Source of the DNA: Amycolatopsis thermalba
GTDB taxonomy: Bacteria > Actinomycetota > Actinomycetes > Mycobacteriales > Pseudonocardiaceae
Length of the DNA stretch: 58,817 nt
Direction: 5' to 3'
Assembly (NCBI RefSeq): GCF_003385215.1
Contig: NZ_PQHW01000037.1
Location: forward strand, 1-58,817
Shown: piece by piece, positions 27,055 through 37,285 of the stretch
How positions within the stretch are numbered: the stretch's first letter is position 1
Layout: each line of letters starts with the position of its first letter
Notes under the pieces: generated by a model
Database searches by the model: none
Seen by the model: the letters and a program-made list of their open reading frames with translations, nothing else
Told to the model about the DNA's origin: nothing
Translations under genes and position numbers: made by a program

Positions 27055-27157
27055 CGCTGGTCCTCCCACTAAGGTGTGCTTGCACGGGGGACGTCGAAGC
27101 CGAGGTGCCGGTCTCGACATCCCCGGCGACCGGATTTCTTTTCTCGGGGGAGGGCCG

Positions 27158-27529
27158 ATGAAGTTCCTGGTGCTGATCTACCGCAACGCCGCCTCGCAGG
27201 CGGTGTGGGAGAAGCTGGCCGACGACGAGAAAGTGCAGGGCCTGAAGGCGTACGAGGCGCTCGACCGCGACCTCGCCGAGTCGGGGGAGCTGGTGACGTC
27301 GTCCTCGCTCGCGCCGCCGGAGACCGGCAAGCGGGTCCTGGTCCGCGACGGCCAGGTGATCGCGGGCGACGGGCCGTTCGCCGAGGTCAAGGAGCAGCTG
27401 GCGGGGTTCTACGTGCTGGACTGCGACGGCCTCGACCGGGCCGTGGAGTGGGCGGCGCGGATCCCGGAGGCGGCGCTGGGCCTGGTCGAGGTGCGCCCGA
27501 CGCAGGACCTGAGCGTCTTCCTGCCGTGA
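27158..27529 (+). CDS. DGPF/YCII-related protein linked to an ECF sigma factor
   Basis: 123 residues, ATG at 27158 with a GGGGGAGGG site. The diagnostic DGPF tetrad is present in IAGDGPFAEVKEQLAGFYVL. YCII/DGPF proteins of this group are consistently encoded beside ECF42-type sigma factors. Its stop overlaps the GTG of the sigma gene (GTGA), giving strict coupling. The biochemical role is unknown; it may bind or modulate the sigma factor. Confidence 0.9.
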   Translation: MKFLVLIYRNAASQAVWEKLADDEKVQGLKAYEALDRDLAESGELVTSSSLAPPETGKRVLVRDGQVIAGDGPFAEVKEQLAGFYVLDCDGLDRAVEWAARIPEAALGLVEVRPTQDLSVFLP

Positions 27530-28737
27530 CCGAGCTGCTGCGCGAGCTGGCGCCGCAGGTGCTCGCCGCGCTGGTGCGCCGCTACGGCGACTTCGACCTC
27601 TGCGAGGACGCGGTGCAGGAGGCGCTGCTCGCGGCCGCGACGCAGTGGCCGGCGCAGGGGATGCCGGCGAACCCGAAGGGCTGGCTGATCACCACCGCGT
27701 CCCGGCGGCGGATCGAGCTGTGGCGCGCGGAGACGGCCCGCCGCCGCCGCGAGGAGCACGTCGCGATGACGACGCCACCGGACCCCGCGCCGGTGCCCGC
27801 GGTGGACGACACGCTCACGCTGCTCATGCTGTGCTGCCACCCGTCGCTGACCCCGGCGTCGCAGGTGGCGCTGGCGCTGCGCGCGGTCGGCGGGCGCACC
27901 ACCGCCGAGATCGCCCGCGCCTACCTGGTGCCGGAATCGACCATCGCGCAACGCATCAGCCGCGCCAAGCAACGCATCAAGGCCGGCGGCGCCCGGTTCC
28001 GCCCGCCGTCGCGGGAGGAGTACGGGCCGCGGCTGGCGGCCGTGCTGAACGTGCTGTACCTGATCTTCACCGAGGGCCACACGGCGAGTTCGGGGGAGTC
28101 GCTGCAGCGCGTGGACCTGACGGCCGAGGCGATCCGCCTGACCCGGCAGCTGCACGCCCGGCTGCCCGATGAGGGGGAGGTGACGGGCCTGCTCGCCCTG
28201 ATGCTGCTGACCGACGCCCGCCGCGCCGCCCGCACCGGACCGGACGGCGCGATGGTCCCGCTCGCCGAGCAGGACCGGTCGCGCTGGGACCGCGCGATGA
28301 TCGGCGAGGGCATCGAACTCGTCACGCGGGCGCTGACCACCGCACCGGCCGGGCCGTACCAGCTGCAGGCCGCCATCGCCGCGGTGCACGGGCAGGCCGA
28401 GCGGGCCGGGGACACCGACTGGCGCGAGATCGCCGGGCTGTACGAGCTGCTCGCGGCCGTGGCGCCCGGGCCGATGGTCACGCTGAACCGGGTCGTCGCG
28501 GTGGCCGAAGTGGACGGTCCGCGGGCCGGGTTGCGGGAGCTGGCCGCGGCGGAGCGGGACCCCGCGCTGGCCGGGCACCACCGGGTGGACGCGGTGCGCG
28601 CGCACCTGCTGGAGCGGGCGGGCGATCCGGCGTCGGCGGAGCCGGCGTACCGCCGCGCGGCGGTACGCACGCTGAACGTCCCGGAGCGGCGGTACCTGGA
28701 GGCGCGGGCCCGCGCCTGCGCCGCCCGATCCGTATAA
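27526..28737 (+). CDS. ECF sigma factor with C-terminal extension (ECF42-type)
   Basis: 403 residues, about twice the size of a minimal ECF sigma factor. Region 2 (DLCEDAVQEALLAAATQWP) and region 4 (TTAEIARAYLVPESTIAQRISRAKQRI) occupy the first ~160 residues. The rest is an all-helical, TPR-like extension with EEYGPRLAAVLNVLYLIFTEGH and the LAEQDRSRWD block characteristic of this group. Control is thought to work through the C-terminal extension rather than a classical anti-sigma factor (family knowledge). The TAA stop is supplied by the dispersed palindrome at 28732. Confidence 0.93.
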   Translation: MTELLRELAPQVLAALVRRYGDFDLCEDAVQEALLAAATQWPAQGMPANPKGWLITTASRRRIELWRAETARRRREEHVAMTTPPDPAPVPAVDDTLTLLMLCCHPSLTPASQVALALRAVGGRTTAEIARAYLVPESTIAQRISRAKQRIKAGGARFRPPSREEYGPRLAAVLNVLYLIFTEGHTASSGESLQRVDLTAEAIRLTRQLHARLPDEGEVTGLLALMLLTDARRAARTGPDGAMVPLAEQDRSRWDRAMIGEGIELVTRALTTAPAGPYQLQAAIAAVHGQAERAGDTDWREIAGLYELLAAVAPGPMVTLNRVVAVAEVDGPRAGLRELAAAERDPALAGHHRVDAVRAHLLERAGDPASAEPAYRRAAVRTLNVPERRYLEARARACAARSV

Positions 28738-28747
28738 CGACCTATAC
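28732..28747 (+). repeat. Dispersed palindrome, copy 2 (GTATAACGACCTATAC)
   Basis: Exact consensus copy, followed by GGCGCGGC. It sits at the convergent junction of the ECF sigma gene and a TetR gene; the TAA inside the element (28735-28737) is the stop codon of the sigma gene. Confidence 0.85.
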
Positions 28748-28757
28748 GGCGCGGCTC

Positions 28758-29336
28758 TCAGAGCTTGGCCAGCATCATCTCCACCACGTCCAGGAGGGCA
28801 GCGCGGTCCGGCTGCACACGGCCGAGCACCCGGAGGCCGTAGTAGCTGCTCAGCACGTGGTGGGTCAGGGCGGCGGCGCTCTGGTCGCGGCTGATCTCCC
28901 CGCTGCGCTGCCCTTCGTCGAGCGCGGCGCGGACCGCCCGTTCGACGGTGGTGAAGTGCCGCCGCACCTCCTGCGCCACCTCCGGGTCGGTGCCGGCCAT
29001 CTCGATCGAGGCGTTGATGATCAGGCAGCCGGGGGAGGGCGGGTCCGCGAGGTCGAGGTCGATCGCCTGCACCATGAGGTTCCGCAGCCGGTCCTTGACC
29101 GGTTCGGGCTGTGCCAGGAGTTCGGTCTGCACGGCGGTGTTGGTTTCGAAGTAGCGGCGCAGCGCGCGCAGGTACATCTGCCGCTTGTCGCCGAAGGCGT
29201 TGGACAGGCTGGACAGGCCCATGCCGGTGGACTCGGCGAGATCGCGGGTCGAGGTGGCCTCGTACCCCCGCCGCCAGAACGTGTGCATGACGGCGGTGAG
29301 AGCGTGCGTCTCGTCGAACTTCCTGGGCCTGCCCAT
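28758..29336 (-). CDS. TetR-family regulator
   Basis: 192 residues, beginning MGRPRKFDETHAL. The HTH spans residues ~12-55 with TSTRDLAESTGMGLSSLSNAFGDK (quoted by its ends: TSTRDL to AFGDK). The C-terminal region resembles the TetR_C group with SPGCLIINASIEM. The MFS exporter gene lies immediately upstream on the same strand with a 23-bp gap, so the two form an operon. A palindrome upstream of the MFS gene (30569-30590) is the likely autoregulatory operator. Confidence 0.9.
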   Translation of the reverse strand: MGRPRKFDETHALTAVMHTFWRRGYEATSTRDLAESTGMGLSSLSNAFGDKRQMYLRALRRYFETNTAVQTELLAQPEPVKDRLRNLMVQAIDLDLADPPSPGCLIINASIEMAGTDPEVAQEVRRHFTTVERAVRAALDEGQRSGEISRDQSAAALTHHVLSSYYGLRVLGRVQPDRAALLDVVEMMLAKL

Positions 29337-29359
29337 GCCGCCAACCTATTCGTGGTGGA

Positions 29360-30550
29360 TCAGGCGCGCCAAAACGGCCGCCGGTCCGCGATCCGCGCGA
29401 CGAGCAGGGTGGCCAGCGCGCCGGCCGCGAGCAGCGCGCCGACCCACATCGGGGCGTGGTAGCCGAAGGCGTCGATGCCGAGGCCGGCCAGCCAGGTGCC
29501 GAGGGTGACGCCGGCGCAGATCGTCGCGGTGTTCATGGTGTTGACCAGCGCGCCGCTGTTGGACAGCCGCATGACGCGCGAGGCCATCGCCGGGTTCAGC
29601 GGCAGCCCGGTGAAGCCCAGCAGGAACAGGGCGACGAGGGTGAGTGCCTGGTTGCTCGCGACGAGCGCGTACAGGCCCAGCAGCACCGCCAGGACCACGC
29701 CGCCGAGCCAGAGGGTGCGCATGGTGTGCGCGTCGGCCAGGCGCCCGAGGACGACGTTGCCGATGACGGTGCCCACGCCGTACAGGACGAACAGCAGCGG
29801 GACGACGGCCGCGCCGAAGCCGGCCACCTCGGTCAGCACGGGGGACAGGTAGGCGAAGGTGGCGAACACCCCGCCGATCAGCAGGGCGTTGGTGGTGAAG
29901 GCGCCCCAGAGCCGTCCGCTGCGGAAGACCGACAGCTCCGCGCGGAGGTCCGGCCGGCCCGGGGCCGCGGGGCTGCGGACGGTGACCAGGACCAGGACGA
30001 GGCACAGGGCGACCAGGACGTCCACGGTCCAGAAGGCGGCCCGCCAGCCCATCAGCTGGTCGATGAAGGTCGCCAGGGGCAGGCCGAACACGTTGGCCAC
30101 CATGAAGCCGCCGAAGACGACGGCCAGTGCGCGGCCCACCCGGTCCGGCGGCACCAGGCCGGCGCACACGGACGCGGCGAGCCCGAAGAACGCCGCGGTG
30201 GCCAGCGCCGTGAGGACGCGGGCGAGCACCATGACCCAGTAGGCGCCGGCGAGGGCGCCGAGGGTCTGTCCCGCGAGGAACAGCACCAGCATCATGATCA
30301 TTGCCGGCTTGCGGGGCGCCCTCATGAGCGCCAGCGTCAGCGCCGGGCCGCCGAACACCATGCCCAGCGCGAAGACGGTGACCAGGTTGCCCGCCGCGGT
30401 GGTCGAGACGCCGAGGCCGGCCGAGAGCGACGGGAGCAGCCCGGCCACCATCACCTCGGTCGTGTGGAGGCAGAAGATGGCGAGGCCGAGGACGAAGACC
30501 GCGAGCGGCATCGCCCGGCTGTCTGCCCGGGTGTGGGACGTGGTGGGCAT
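29360..30550 (-). CDS. MFS exporter, DHA1 (Cmx/AraJ-like) family
   Basis: 396 residues with about 12 helices. The N-terminal segment LAIFCLHTTEVMVAGLLPSL and the motif-C-like ALATAAFFGLAASV are typical of the chloramphenicol/arabinose-efflux group of DHA1 proteins. RBS GGAAAGG precedes the ATG. First gene of a two-gene unit with a TetR repressor, so probably an inducible drug or metabolite efflux pump. The substrate is not predictable. Confidence 0.9.
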   Translation of the reverse strand: MPTTSHTRADSRAMPLAVFVLGLAIFCLHTTEVMVAGLLPSLSAGLGVSTTAAGNLVTVFALGMVFGGPALTLALMRAPRKPAMIMMLVLFLAGQTLGALAGAYWVMVLARVLTALATAAFFGLAASVCAGLVPPDRVGRALAVVFGGFMVANVFGLPLATFIDQLMGWRAAFWTVDVLVALCLVLVLVTVRSPAAPGRPDLRAELSVFRSGRLWGAFTTNALLIGGVFATFAYLSPVLTEVAGFGAAVVPLLFVLYGVGTVIGNVVLGRLADAHTMRTLWLGGVVLAVLLGLYALVASNQALTLVALFLLGFTGLPLNPAMASRVMRLSNSGALVNTMNTATICAGVTLGTWLAGLGIDAFGYHAPMWVGALLAAGALATLLVARIADRRPFWRA

Positions 30551-30568
30551 GCGCGGGCCTTTCCGGAG

Positions 30569-30590
30569 TTTTGGTTCAATTGATCTAAAA
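30569..30590. promoter_or_regulatory. Operator-like palindrome upstream of the MFS-TetR operon
   Basis: 22-bp AT-rich inverted repeat in a GC-rich setting: TTTTGGTTC AATT GATCTAAAA on the plus strand, with seven of nine arm positions matching around a central CAATTG. It lies 18 bp upstream of the MFS ATG, where a repressor would block transcription. Best candidate site for the cotranscribed TetR. Confidence 0.6.
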
Positions 30591-30652
30591 CTGGCGCCAG
30601 CGTGTCACCTCGCTCGGGCCGGTGTCGAGCCGGGGGTGGGGTTACCGCGTCA

Positions 30653-30715
30653 CGGCGGGCATGATCATCGTCACGCCGTTCGGGGACACGCAGTGTGTGC
30701 GGGAAGCGCTTTCCG
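30653..30715. repeat. REP-like element, copy A
   Basis: Shares the framework CGGCGGGCATGATCATC, CACGCCG, GTGCGGGAAGCG and TTTCCG with copy B at 30838-30896. The internal hairpin seen in copy B is degraded here. Part of the ~350-bp gene-free stretch 30551-30902, which otherwise contains only the TetR operator and GC-rich spacer. Confidence 0.6.
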
Positions 30716-30837
30716 GCGCGGCCGGTCAGGGTTTTCGGTCAGGGGTTTTCGGTCAGCGGTGCCGGCCGGGGCCGCCAGGGCACCGCGGCCTGGACCTCAT
30801 CCGGAACTTGGCCCCGCACCTCGCTCCTGCCGCTTCG

Positions 30838-30896
30838 CGGCGGGCATGATCATCCGCACGCCGCGGCGCATGCGGCGTGCGAGAAAGCGTTTTCCG
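30838..30896. repeat. REP-like element, copy B with 10-bp hairpin
   Basis: Contains the 8-bp palindrome ATGATCAT and a perfect 10-bp stem CGCACGCCGC/GCGGCGTGCG (30855-30881) around a 7-nt loop, then GAAAGCGTTTTCCG. Same orientation as copy A 180 bp away. It ends a few bases before the ParA gene stop and may double as its terminator. Confidence 0.65.
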
Positions 30897-30902
30897 AAGC
30901 CG

Positions 30903-31832
30903 CTACTCGCGGGGTCGCTTGGGCATCAGGTCGTACAGCCGCTTCCGCGCGCCGTTGTCGTTCTCGTTGCGGGCGTGCGCCACCTGGGTGATGAAGTCCT
31001 CGAACACGAAGTCGTCCTCGGCCGGGATCGGGGGCGAGGGCTGCTGGCGGGCAAGGTGGCCGTCCAGCACCGCCGCGATCTCCCGGAACGCCACCGCCTG
31101 CGTGGTCTCCGGGGCGAACGTGGTGACCGGCATGCCGTGCGCGGCCGCCTCGTTCATCACCACCCCGAGCGGCACGTGCGCCAGCAGCGGGTAGCCGAAC
31201 TGCTTGAGCTCCTCCAGCGCCGCCACCGCGTACCCGGACATCGGCCGCCGGTACAGGCCCGGCACCACCCCGAAGTAGGGGATGGGCGGGCGGTTCAGCG
31301 CGGTCTGCACGTAGTACAGCTGGTCGTTGAGCAGGCGCAGCGCCCGGATGCTGGTGCGGTCCGGCTGCACCGGCACCAGGATGCCGTGCGTCGCGGCGAG
31401 GGCGTTGTTGGTCAGCACGTCCAGCGCCGGCGGGCAGTCGATGATGACGTGGTCGTAGTTGGCGAACTGCACGACCCGCGCCAGCTGCCACCCCGGCACC
31501 CGGAACTGGTCCAGCCTGCGCACCAGGTCGAACATGCCGGGCGAGGTCGGGATGACGTCGAACGCGCCGCCCGGGCCGATGTTGCTGCGCCGGTGCGGCA
31601 CGATCAGCTCCTCGACCGGCCCCTTCCACATCTTGGTCAGCGCCTTGGCCAGGCTCGGCGCCTGCGCGGGCACCTCGTCCAGGCCCAGCATCTCCGTGGT
31701 CGCGTGACCCTGCGGGTCGAGGTCGATGAGCAGCACCCGGCGGCCGCGTTCGGCCAGCGCCGCGGCGGCCCCGACGCTCAGCGCCGTCTTGCCGACGCCG
31801 CCCTTCTGGTTGACCACCGAAGTGATCTGCAC
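30903..31832 (-). CDS. ParA/Soj-family ATPase (orphan)
   Basis: 309 residues, GTG start. Deviant Walker A KGGVGKTALS (residues 10-19) with the signature lysine, Walker A' DLDPQGHAT and Walker B IIDCPPALDVLTNNAL identify a ParA-type ATPase that dimerises on ATP and binds DNA or membrane. No parB gene or parS-like site is nearby, so it is not the chromosomal parAB pair. Orphan ParA proteins position cargo such as chemoreceptors, secretion machines or polar proteins. The neighbours give no clear cargo. Confidence 0.88.
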   Translation of the reverse strand: MQITSVVNQKGGVGKTALSVGAAAALAERGRRVLLIDLDPQGHATTEMLGLDEVPAQAPSLAKALTKMWKGPVEELIVPHRRSNIGPGGAFDVIPTSPGMFDLVRRLDQFRVPGWQLARVVQFANYDHVIIDCPPALDVLTNNALAATHGILVPVQPDRTSIRALRLLNDQLYYVQTALNRPPIPYFGVVPGLYRRPMSGYAVAALEELKQFGYPLLAHVPLGVVMNEAAAHGMPVTTFAPETTQAVAFREIAAVLDGHLARQQPSPPIPAEDDFVFEDFITQVAHARNENDNGARKRLYDLMPKRPRE

Positions 31833-31910
31833 TCGAGCGCTCCCAGGTCAGTCGATCCCTGGCCGCAGAGTAGTGGATCTCGTGCGGCCGGCGGGGGACG
31901 GTCACGCCCG

Positions 31911-32690
31911 TCAGCGTGTCCGCACCATCAGCGCCTGCGCGGCCTGGCCCACCTGGCCCTGGACGTCGGACAGCGTGCTGGTGGCCGTGCCCACCCCGGT
32001 CGGGCCCACCAGCGTGCGGGCGTCCAGGGCCGTCCACTCGCCCGCCGGCGCGCGCCGCAGGTGCACGGTCAGCTCGCTGTTGATGAACCACCACTTCGCC
32101 GGGTCGAGGAAGTTCGACGCGCCGTTGCCGGTGTCGGCGACCGCGAACAGCCGCTGCAACGGCGTCGGCTTCTCCCCGGCCACCAGCTCGACCCGCTGCC
32201 TGCCCCACACCCACGCCGGGCCCGGCTCCGCGGGCGAGCCGGCGATGATCCGCCACTCCATCGCGCCCAGGTACCCGCCACGGCCCCAGGTGTCCGGCCA
32301 GGTCGCCGGACGGCAGTCCGCCGGCGGTGGTGGCGCCGGCTCCTCGGTGGCCACCGCCGTCGTGTCGGCCTCGGCGATCCGCCACGCCGACGCCCGGGCC
32401 ACCGCCCGCGTGCCGTCGTGCAGCTCGGCGCCGAGCAGCTCGACCGACCGTCCCGGCCGCTCCACCCAGGACCGCAGCGACAGCTCGGTCAGCGGCGCCG
32501 GGCCGAGGATCTCCACGGTCACCCGCGCCAGCAGCCCCGGCCGGTCGGTGGTCAGGCCCTCCAGCGCGCGGGCGAGCAGCGCCGAGGGCGGCCCGAAGTG
32601 CTGCGCCTCCGGGGTCCACGGTCCGGCCGTGTGCTCGGTCGGCTGGTAGCGGTCGCCGCCCAGCGGCAGGTAGAAAGCGTTCTCCGTCAT
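31911..32690 (-). CDS. Acyl-CoA thioesterase-like protein (double hotdog)
   Basis: 259 residues from the ATG at 32690, with GGACGGAG upstream. The layout matches TesB-like/4HBT_3 thioesterase family proteins: N-terminal hotdog with HFGPPSALLARALE, and a second hotdog with LFAVADTGNGASNFLDPAKWWFINSELTVHL (region) containing the Asp/Asn-rich active segment. It probably hydrolyses acyl-CoA thioesters in the cytoplasm. It is cotranscribed with the nuclease gene upstream (17-bp gap). No membrane segments. Confidence 0.82.
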   Translation of the reverse strand: MTENAFYLPLGGDRYQPTEHTAGPWTPEAQHFGPPSALLARALEGLTTDRPGLLARVTVEILGPAPLTELSLRSWVERPGRSVELLGAELHDGTRAVARASAWRIAEADTTAVATEEPAPPPPADCRPATWPDTWGRGGYLGAMEWRIIAGSPAEPGPAWVWGRQRVELVAGEKPTPLQRLFAVADTGNGASNFLDPAKWWFINSELTVHLRRAPAGEWTALDARTLVGPTGVGTATSTLSDVQGQVGQAAQALMVRTR

Positions 32691-32707
32691 CTCCGTCCGC
32701 CTGATCC

Positions 32708-33574
32708 TCAGTCCGCTCGATCCAGGGCCGTTTCCACACCCGGGTCCGGCTCCGGCCAGCCCGGGTACTCCGGTGGCGTGCCGCCGAAGGACGGGCACAG
32801 CGACTGGTGCGCGCACCAGTCGCACAGCCGGCTCGGGCTGGGCCGGAAGTCGCCGGTCTTGCCCGCCTTGAGGATCGCCTGCCAGATCGCCTCCAGCGTG
32901 CGTTCGAACCGGCGCAGCTCGGCCTCGTCCGGCGCGTAGGCCAGCGACTGCCCGTCGGTCAGGTACATCAGCTTGAGCTGGCGCGGCACGACGCCGCGCA
33001 GCCGCCACAGCACCACGGCGTAGAACTTCATCTGGAACATCGCCTTGGCCTCGCCGATCTCGCGGGGCGCGGCGCCGGTCTTGTAGTCCACCACCCGGAT
33101 CTCGCCGGTGGGCGCGACGTCCAGCCGGTCGACGTACCCGCGCAGCCGGACCCCCGACTCCAGCTCCAGCTCGACGTGGAGCTCGCACGCCTCCGGGTCG
33201 AACCGGCGCGGGTCCTCCAGCTGGAAGTAGCTGTCCAGCAGCTTCGTCGCCGACTCCAGCCAGCCCTGCACGTCCTCGCCGTCGAACAGCGCGGCCCACT
33301 CGGGGTTGTCGGCCGACAGCTCGCTCCAGGTGGGCGCGAGCAGCTCGCGGGCGCGGTCCGGTTCGCGGTCGGTCTTGGGCAGCGCGAACAGCCGCTCCAG
33401 CACCGAGTGCACGAGCGTGCCGCGCAGCTGCGCCTTCGTCGGCACCTCCGGCAGCCGGTCGACCGCCCGGAAGCGGTAGAGCAACGGGCACTGCTTGAAG
33501 TCGCTGGCCCGCGAAGGGGACAGCGCGGGGCGGCGCACGCCGAGCTGGGGTTCCGTGGTCGCCGTCTGAGCCAT
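32708..33574 (-). CDS. RecB-family PD-(D/E)XK nuclease with Fe-S cluster
   Basis: 288 residues from the ATG at 33574 (MAQTATTEPQL). The N-terminal LSPSRASDFKQCPLLYRF motif, the catalytic core GYVDRLD...EIRVVDYKTG and the C-terminal cysteine triplet CDWCAHQSLC define the AddB/Cas4-like nuclease fold in which four cysteines hold a 4Fe-4S cluster. M. tuberculosis Rv2119 is the evident counterpart and shares the position next to trmI. No helicase or CRISPR genes adjoin it, so a Cas4 role is unlikely; a DNA-repair function is plausible. Confidence 0.92.
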   Translation of the reverse strand: MAQTATTEPQLGVRRPALSPSRASDFKQCPLLYRFRAVDRLPEVPTKAQLRGTLVHSVLERLFALPKTDREPDRARELLAPTWSELSADNPEWAALFDGEDVQGWLESATKLLDSYFQLEDPRRFDPEACELHVELELESGVRLRGYVDRLDVAPTGEIRVVDYKTGAAPREIGEAKAMFQMKFYAVVLWRLRGVVPRQLKLMYLTDGQSLAYAPDEAELRRFERTLEAIWQAILKAGKTGDFRPSPSRLCDWCAHQSLCPSFGGTPPEYPGWPEPDPGVETALDRAD

Positions 33575-33670
33575 ACCCCGCACCCTAAACGAGGGGTCCG
33601 ACAAGATCGCGACGCCGCGCGCACCCGCGGGTCACCGCCGCCTGACACCCCACGCTCTACCCTGACGGGC

Positions 33671-35708
<2,038 letters not shown>

Positions 35709-35718
35709 GGTTTCCGCG

Positions 35719-36504
35719 TCAGTTCGTGCGGTCGCCCAGGTAGCACCACACGCCGCCCTCGTTGGCGAGGCCGAGCTCGAAGTCGTTGGTGCCGCCCGGG
35801 CCGACCGCGTGCACCGGCACGTAGGCGGTGTCGCCCACGACGTCCGGGCTGCCGGTGACCGTGACGGTGATGCCGGGCGGGATGTCCGGCACCGACTGCG
35901 GCCGGCTCGCGCACACCATCGACTGGATGGTCTCCTTGTCCCCGGTGCTGTACGCGGTGGCGATCGCCTGCGCGGTCTCCTCCGGGGTGGACTTCCCGCC
36001 CGGCGCCGCGGTGCCCTCGGGCGTGGACGTCGGGGTGCGCGAGCTGCTGGACGGAGCCTCACTGGAGGCCGGGGGAGCGGTCGCGCTCGTGCTGGGCGCG
36101 GCGCTGTTGCCGTCGCCGCCGTCGTCCTTGGTGAGGAACCAGATCAGGAACGCGGCACCGGCGATGACGATCACCGCGGCGATCGCGATGCCGACGATCA
36201 GGCCGGTCTTCTTCTTCGGCGGCTCACCGCCCGGCCCGCCCGGGTACTGCTGCCCGGCGTACGGGTCGGCGTAGGGGTCCTGGCCGAACTGCTGCGGCGC
36301 GCCGGGGAAGCCGGGCGGCGGGGTCTGCGGGTAGCCCGGCTGCCCCTGTGGGTGACCGGGCTGCTGCGGCCCGCCCTGCGGATATCCGGGCTGCTGCTGG
36401 GGGTAGCCGCCGCCCGGCTGCTGCCCGTAGGGGCCCGGCCGGCCCGGCTGGCCGTGGGGGCCTTGCTGCCCGTAGGGCCCGGGCTGTTGCGGCGGGTAGG
36501 TCAT
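35719..36504 (-). CDS. Proline/glutamine/glycine-rich single-pass membrane protein (paralogue 1)
   Basis: 261 residues. A ~90-residue cytoplasmic N-terminus is built of PGYPQ/GPYGQQ-like repeats. It is followed by the basic stop GEPPKKKTG, one transmembrane helix (LIVGIAIAAVIVIAGAAFLI), a Ser/Thr/Pro-rich linker and a ~90-residue extracytoplasmic domain. The latter has two cysteines (VCASRP and WCYLGD) that probably pair, and resembles the small NTF2-like DUF4878-type domain. Clear paralogue of the gene at 36536-37285, 31 bp upstream on the same strand. Function unknown. Confidence 0.82.
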   Translation of the reverse strand: MTYPPQQPGPYGQQGPHGQPGRPGPYGQQPGGGYPQQQPGYPQGGPQQPGHPQGQPGYPQTPPPGFPGAPQQFGQDPYADPYAGQQYPGGPGGEPPKKKTGLIVGIAIAAVIVIAGAAFLIWFLTKDDGGDGNSAAPSTSATAPPASSEAPSSSSRTPTSTPEGTAAPGGKSTPEETAQAIATAYSTGDKETIQSMVCASRPQSVPDIPPGITVTVTGSPDVVGDTAYVPVHAVGPGGTNDFELGLANEGGVWCYLGDRTN

Positions 36505-36535
36505 GATCGGGTTACCCCTTCGTGGATCGGTTGGC

Positions 36536-37285
36536 TCAGGACTCGTCGACGCACCAGTTCGAACCCTGCCGTTTGAGCGGCATCTTCGCATCCTGCCGGT
36601 CACCGTTGTAACGGAGATTGACCGGCACCTTCGCGGTGTCGCCGGTGACCTCGGCCGGGCCGGAGATGCTGGCCTGCAGCTCGCTGGCCGCGTCCCACTG
36701 GGACTGCAGCGAGGAGACCTCGCTGTCGGTGGCGCCGCCGCAGGTCAGCGCGGCGTACCGGCTGGCGCTGCGGGCGTTCATGGCGTCCACGACCTGCTGG
36801 GCCACGCTGTCCGGGCCGCCCGCGGCGCCACCCCCGGCGCCGGTGGTCGCGGACGAGGACGAGCGCCGGGACGACGGCGCGGTCGCGGTCGAGGAGTTCG
36901 CGCGCGCCGTGGGGCTCGCGCTGGAGGAGGAGCCGGCGGCGGCGACGGTGTTGCCGGTGTCCTTCTCGTCGTCGCCGCCGAGCGTGACCACCAGGGTGAC
37001 GGCCACCGCGGCGACCACGACCGCGGCCGCCGCGATGCCGGCGATCAGGCCGGTCTTCTTCTTCGGCGGCTCACCGCCCGGCCCGCCGGACCCGCCCGGC
37101 GCGGCGAACTGCTGCGTCGCGCCCGGGAACCCGGGCGGAGGCGTCCGCGGCGCCCCCTGCGGGTAGCCGGGCGGCGGCCCGCCCTGGGGCTGTCCGGGCT
37201 GCTGCCCGTACGGCCCGGGCTGCCCGTAGGGGCCCTGCGGCCCGTGGGGACCCGGCTGGCCCGGGCCGTGCGGCGGGTAGGTCAT
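36536..37285 (-). CDS. Proline/glutamine/glycine-rich single-pass membrane protein (paralogue 2)
   Basis: 249 residues with the same architecture as its neighbour: MTYPPHGPGQ start, PPPGFPGA, the identical GGPGGEPPKKKTGLI block before the helix, a Ser-rich linker and an extracytoplasmic domain with cysteines in LTCGGATD and NWCVDES. The duplication is tandem and the two genes are probably cotranscribed. The disordered Pro/Gln tail and outside ligand-like domain are common in actinobacterial cell-envelope proteins. No enzyme motif is visible. Confidence 0.82.
   Translation of the reverse strand: MTYPPHGPGQPGPHGPQGPYGQPGPYGQQPGQPQGGPPPGYPQGAPRTPPPGFPGATQQFAAPGGSGGPGGEPPKKKTGLIAGIAAAAVVVAAVAVTLVVTLGGDDEKDTGNTVAAAGSSSSASPTARANSSTATAPSSRRSSSSATTGAGGGAAGGPDSVAQQVVDAMNARSASRYAALTCGGATDSEVSSLQSQWDAASELQASISGPAEVTGDTAKVPVNLRYNGDRQDAKMPLKRQGSNWCVDES

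Noticed and set aside
30903-31832. Plasmid or chromosomal partition locus
   Set aside because: There is no ParB gene or parS-like repeat near the ParA gene, and the surroundings are ordinary chromosomal genes.
32708-33574. Cas4 identity for the PD-(D/E)XK Fe-S nuclease
   Set aside because: No CRISPR or other cas genes occur, and the gene sits in the conserved position of the mycobacterial RecB-like protein next to trmI.
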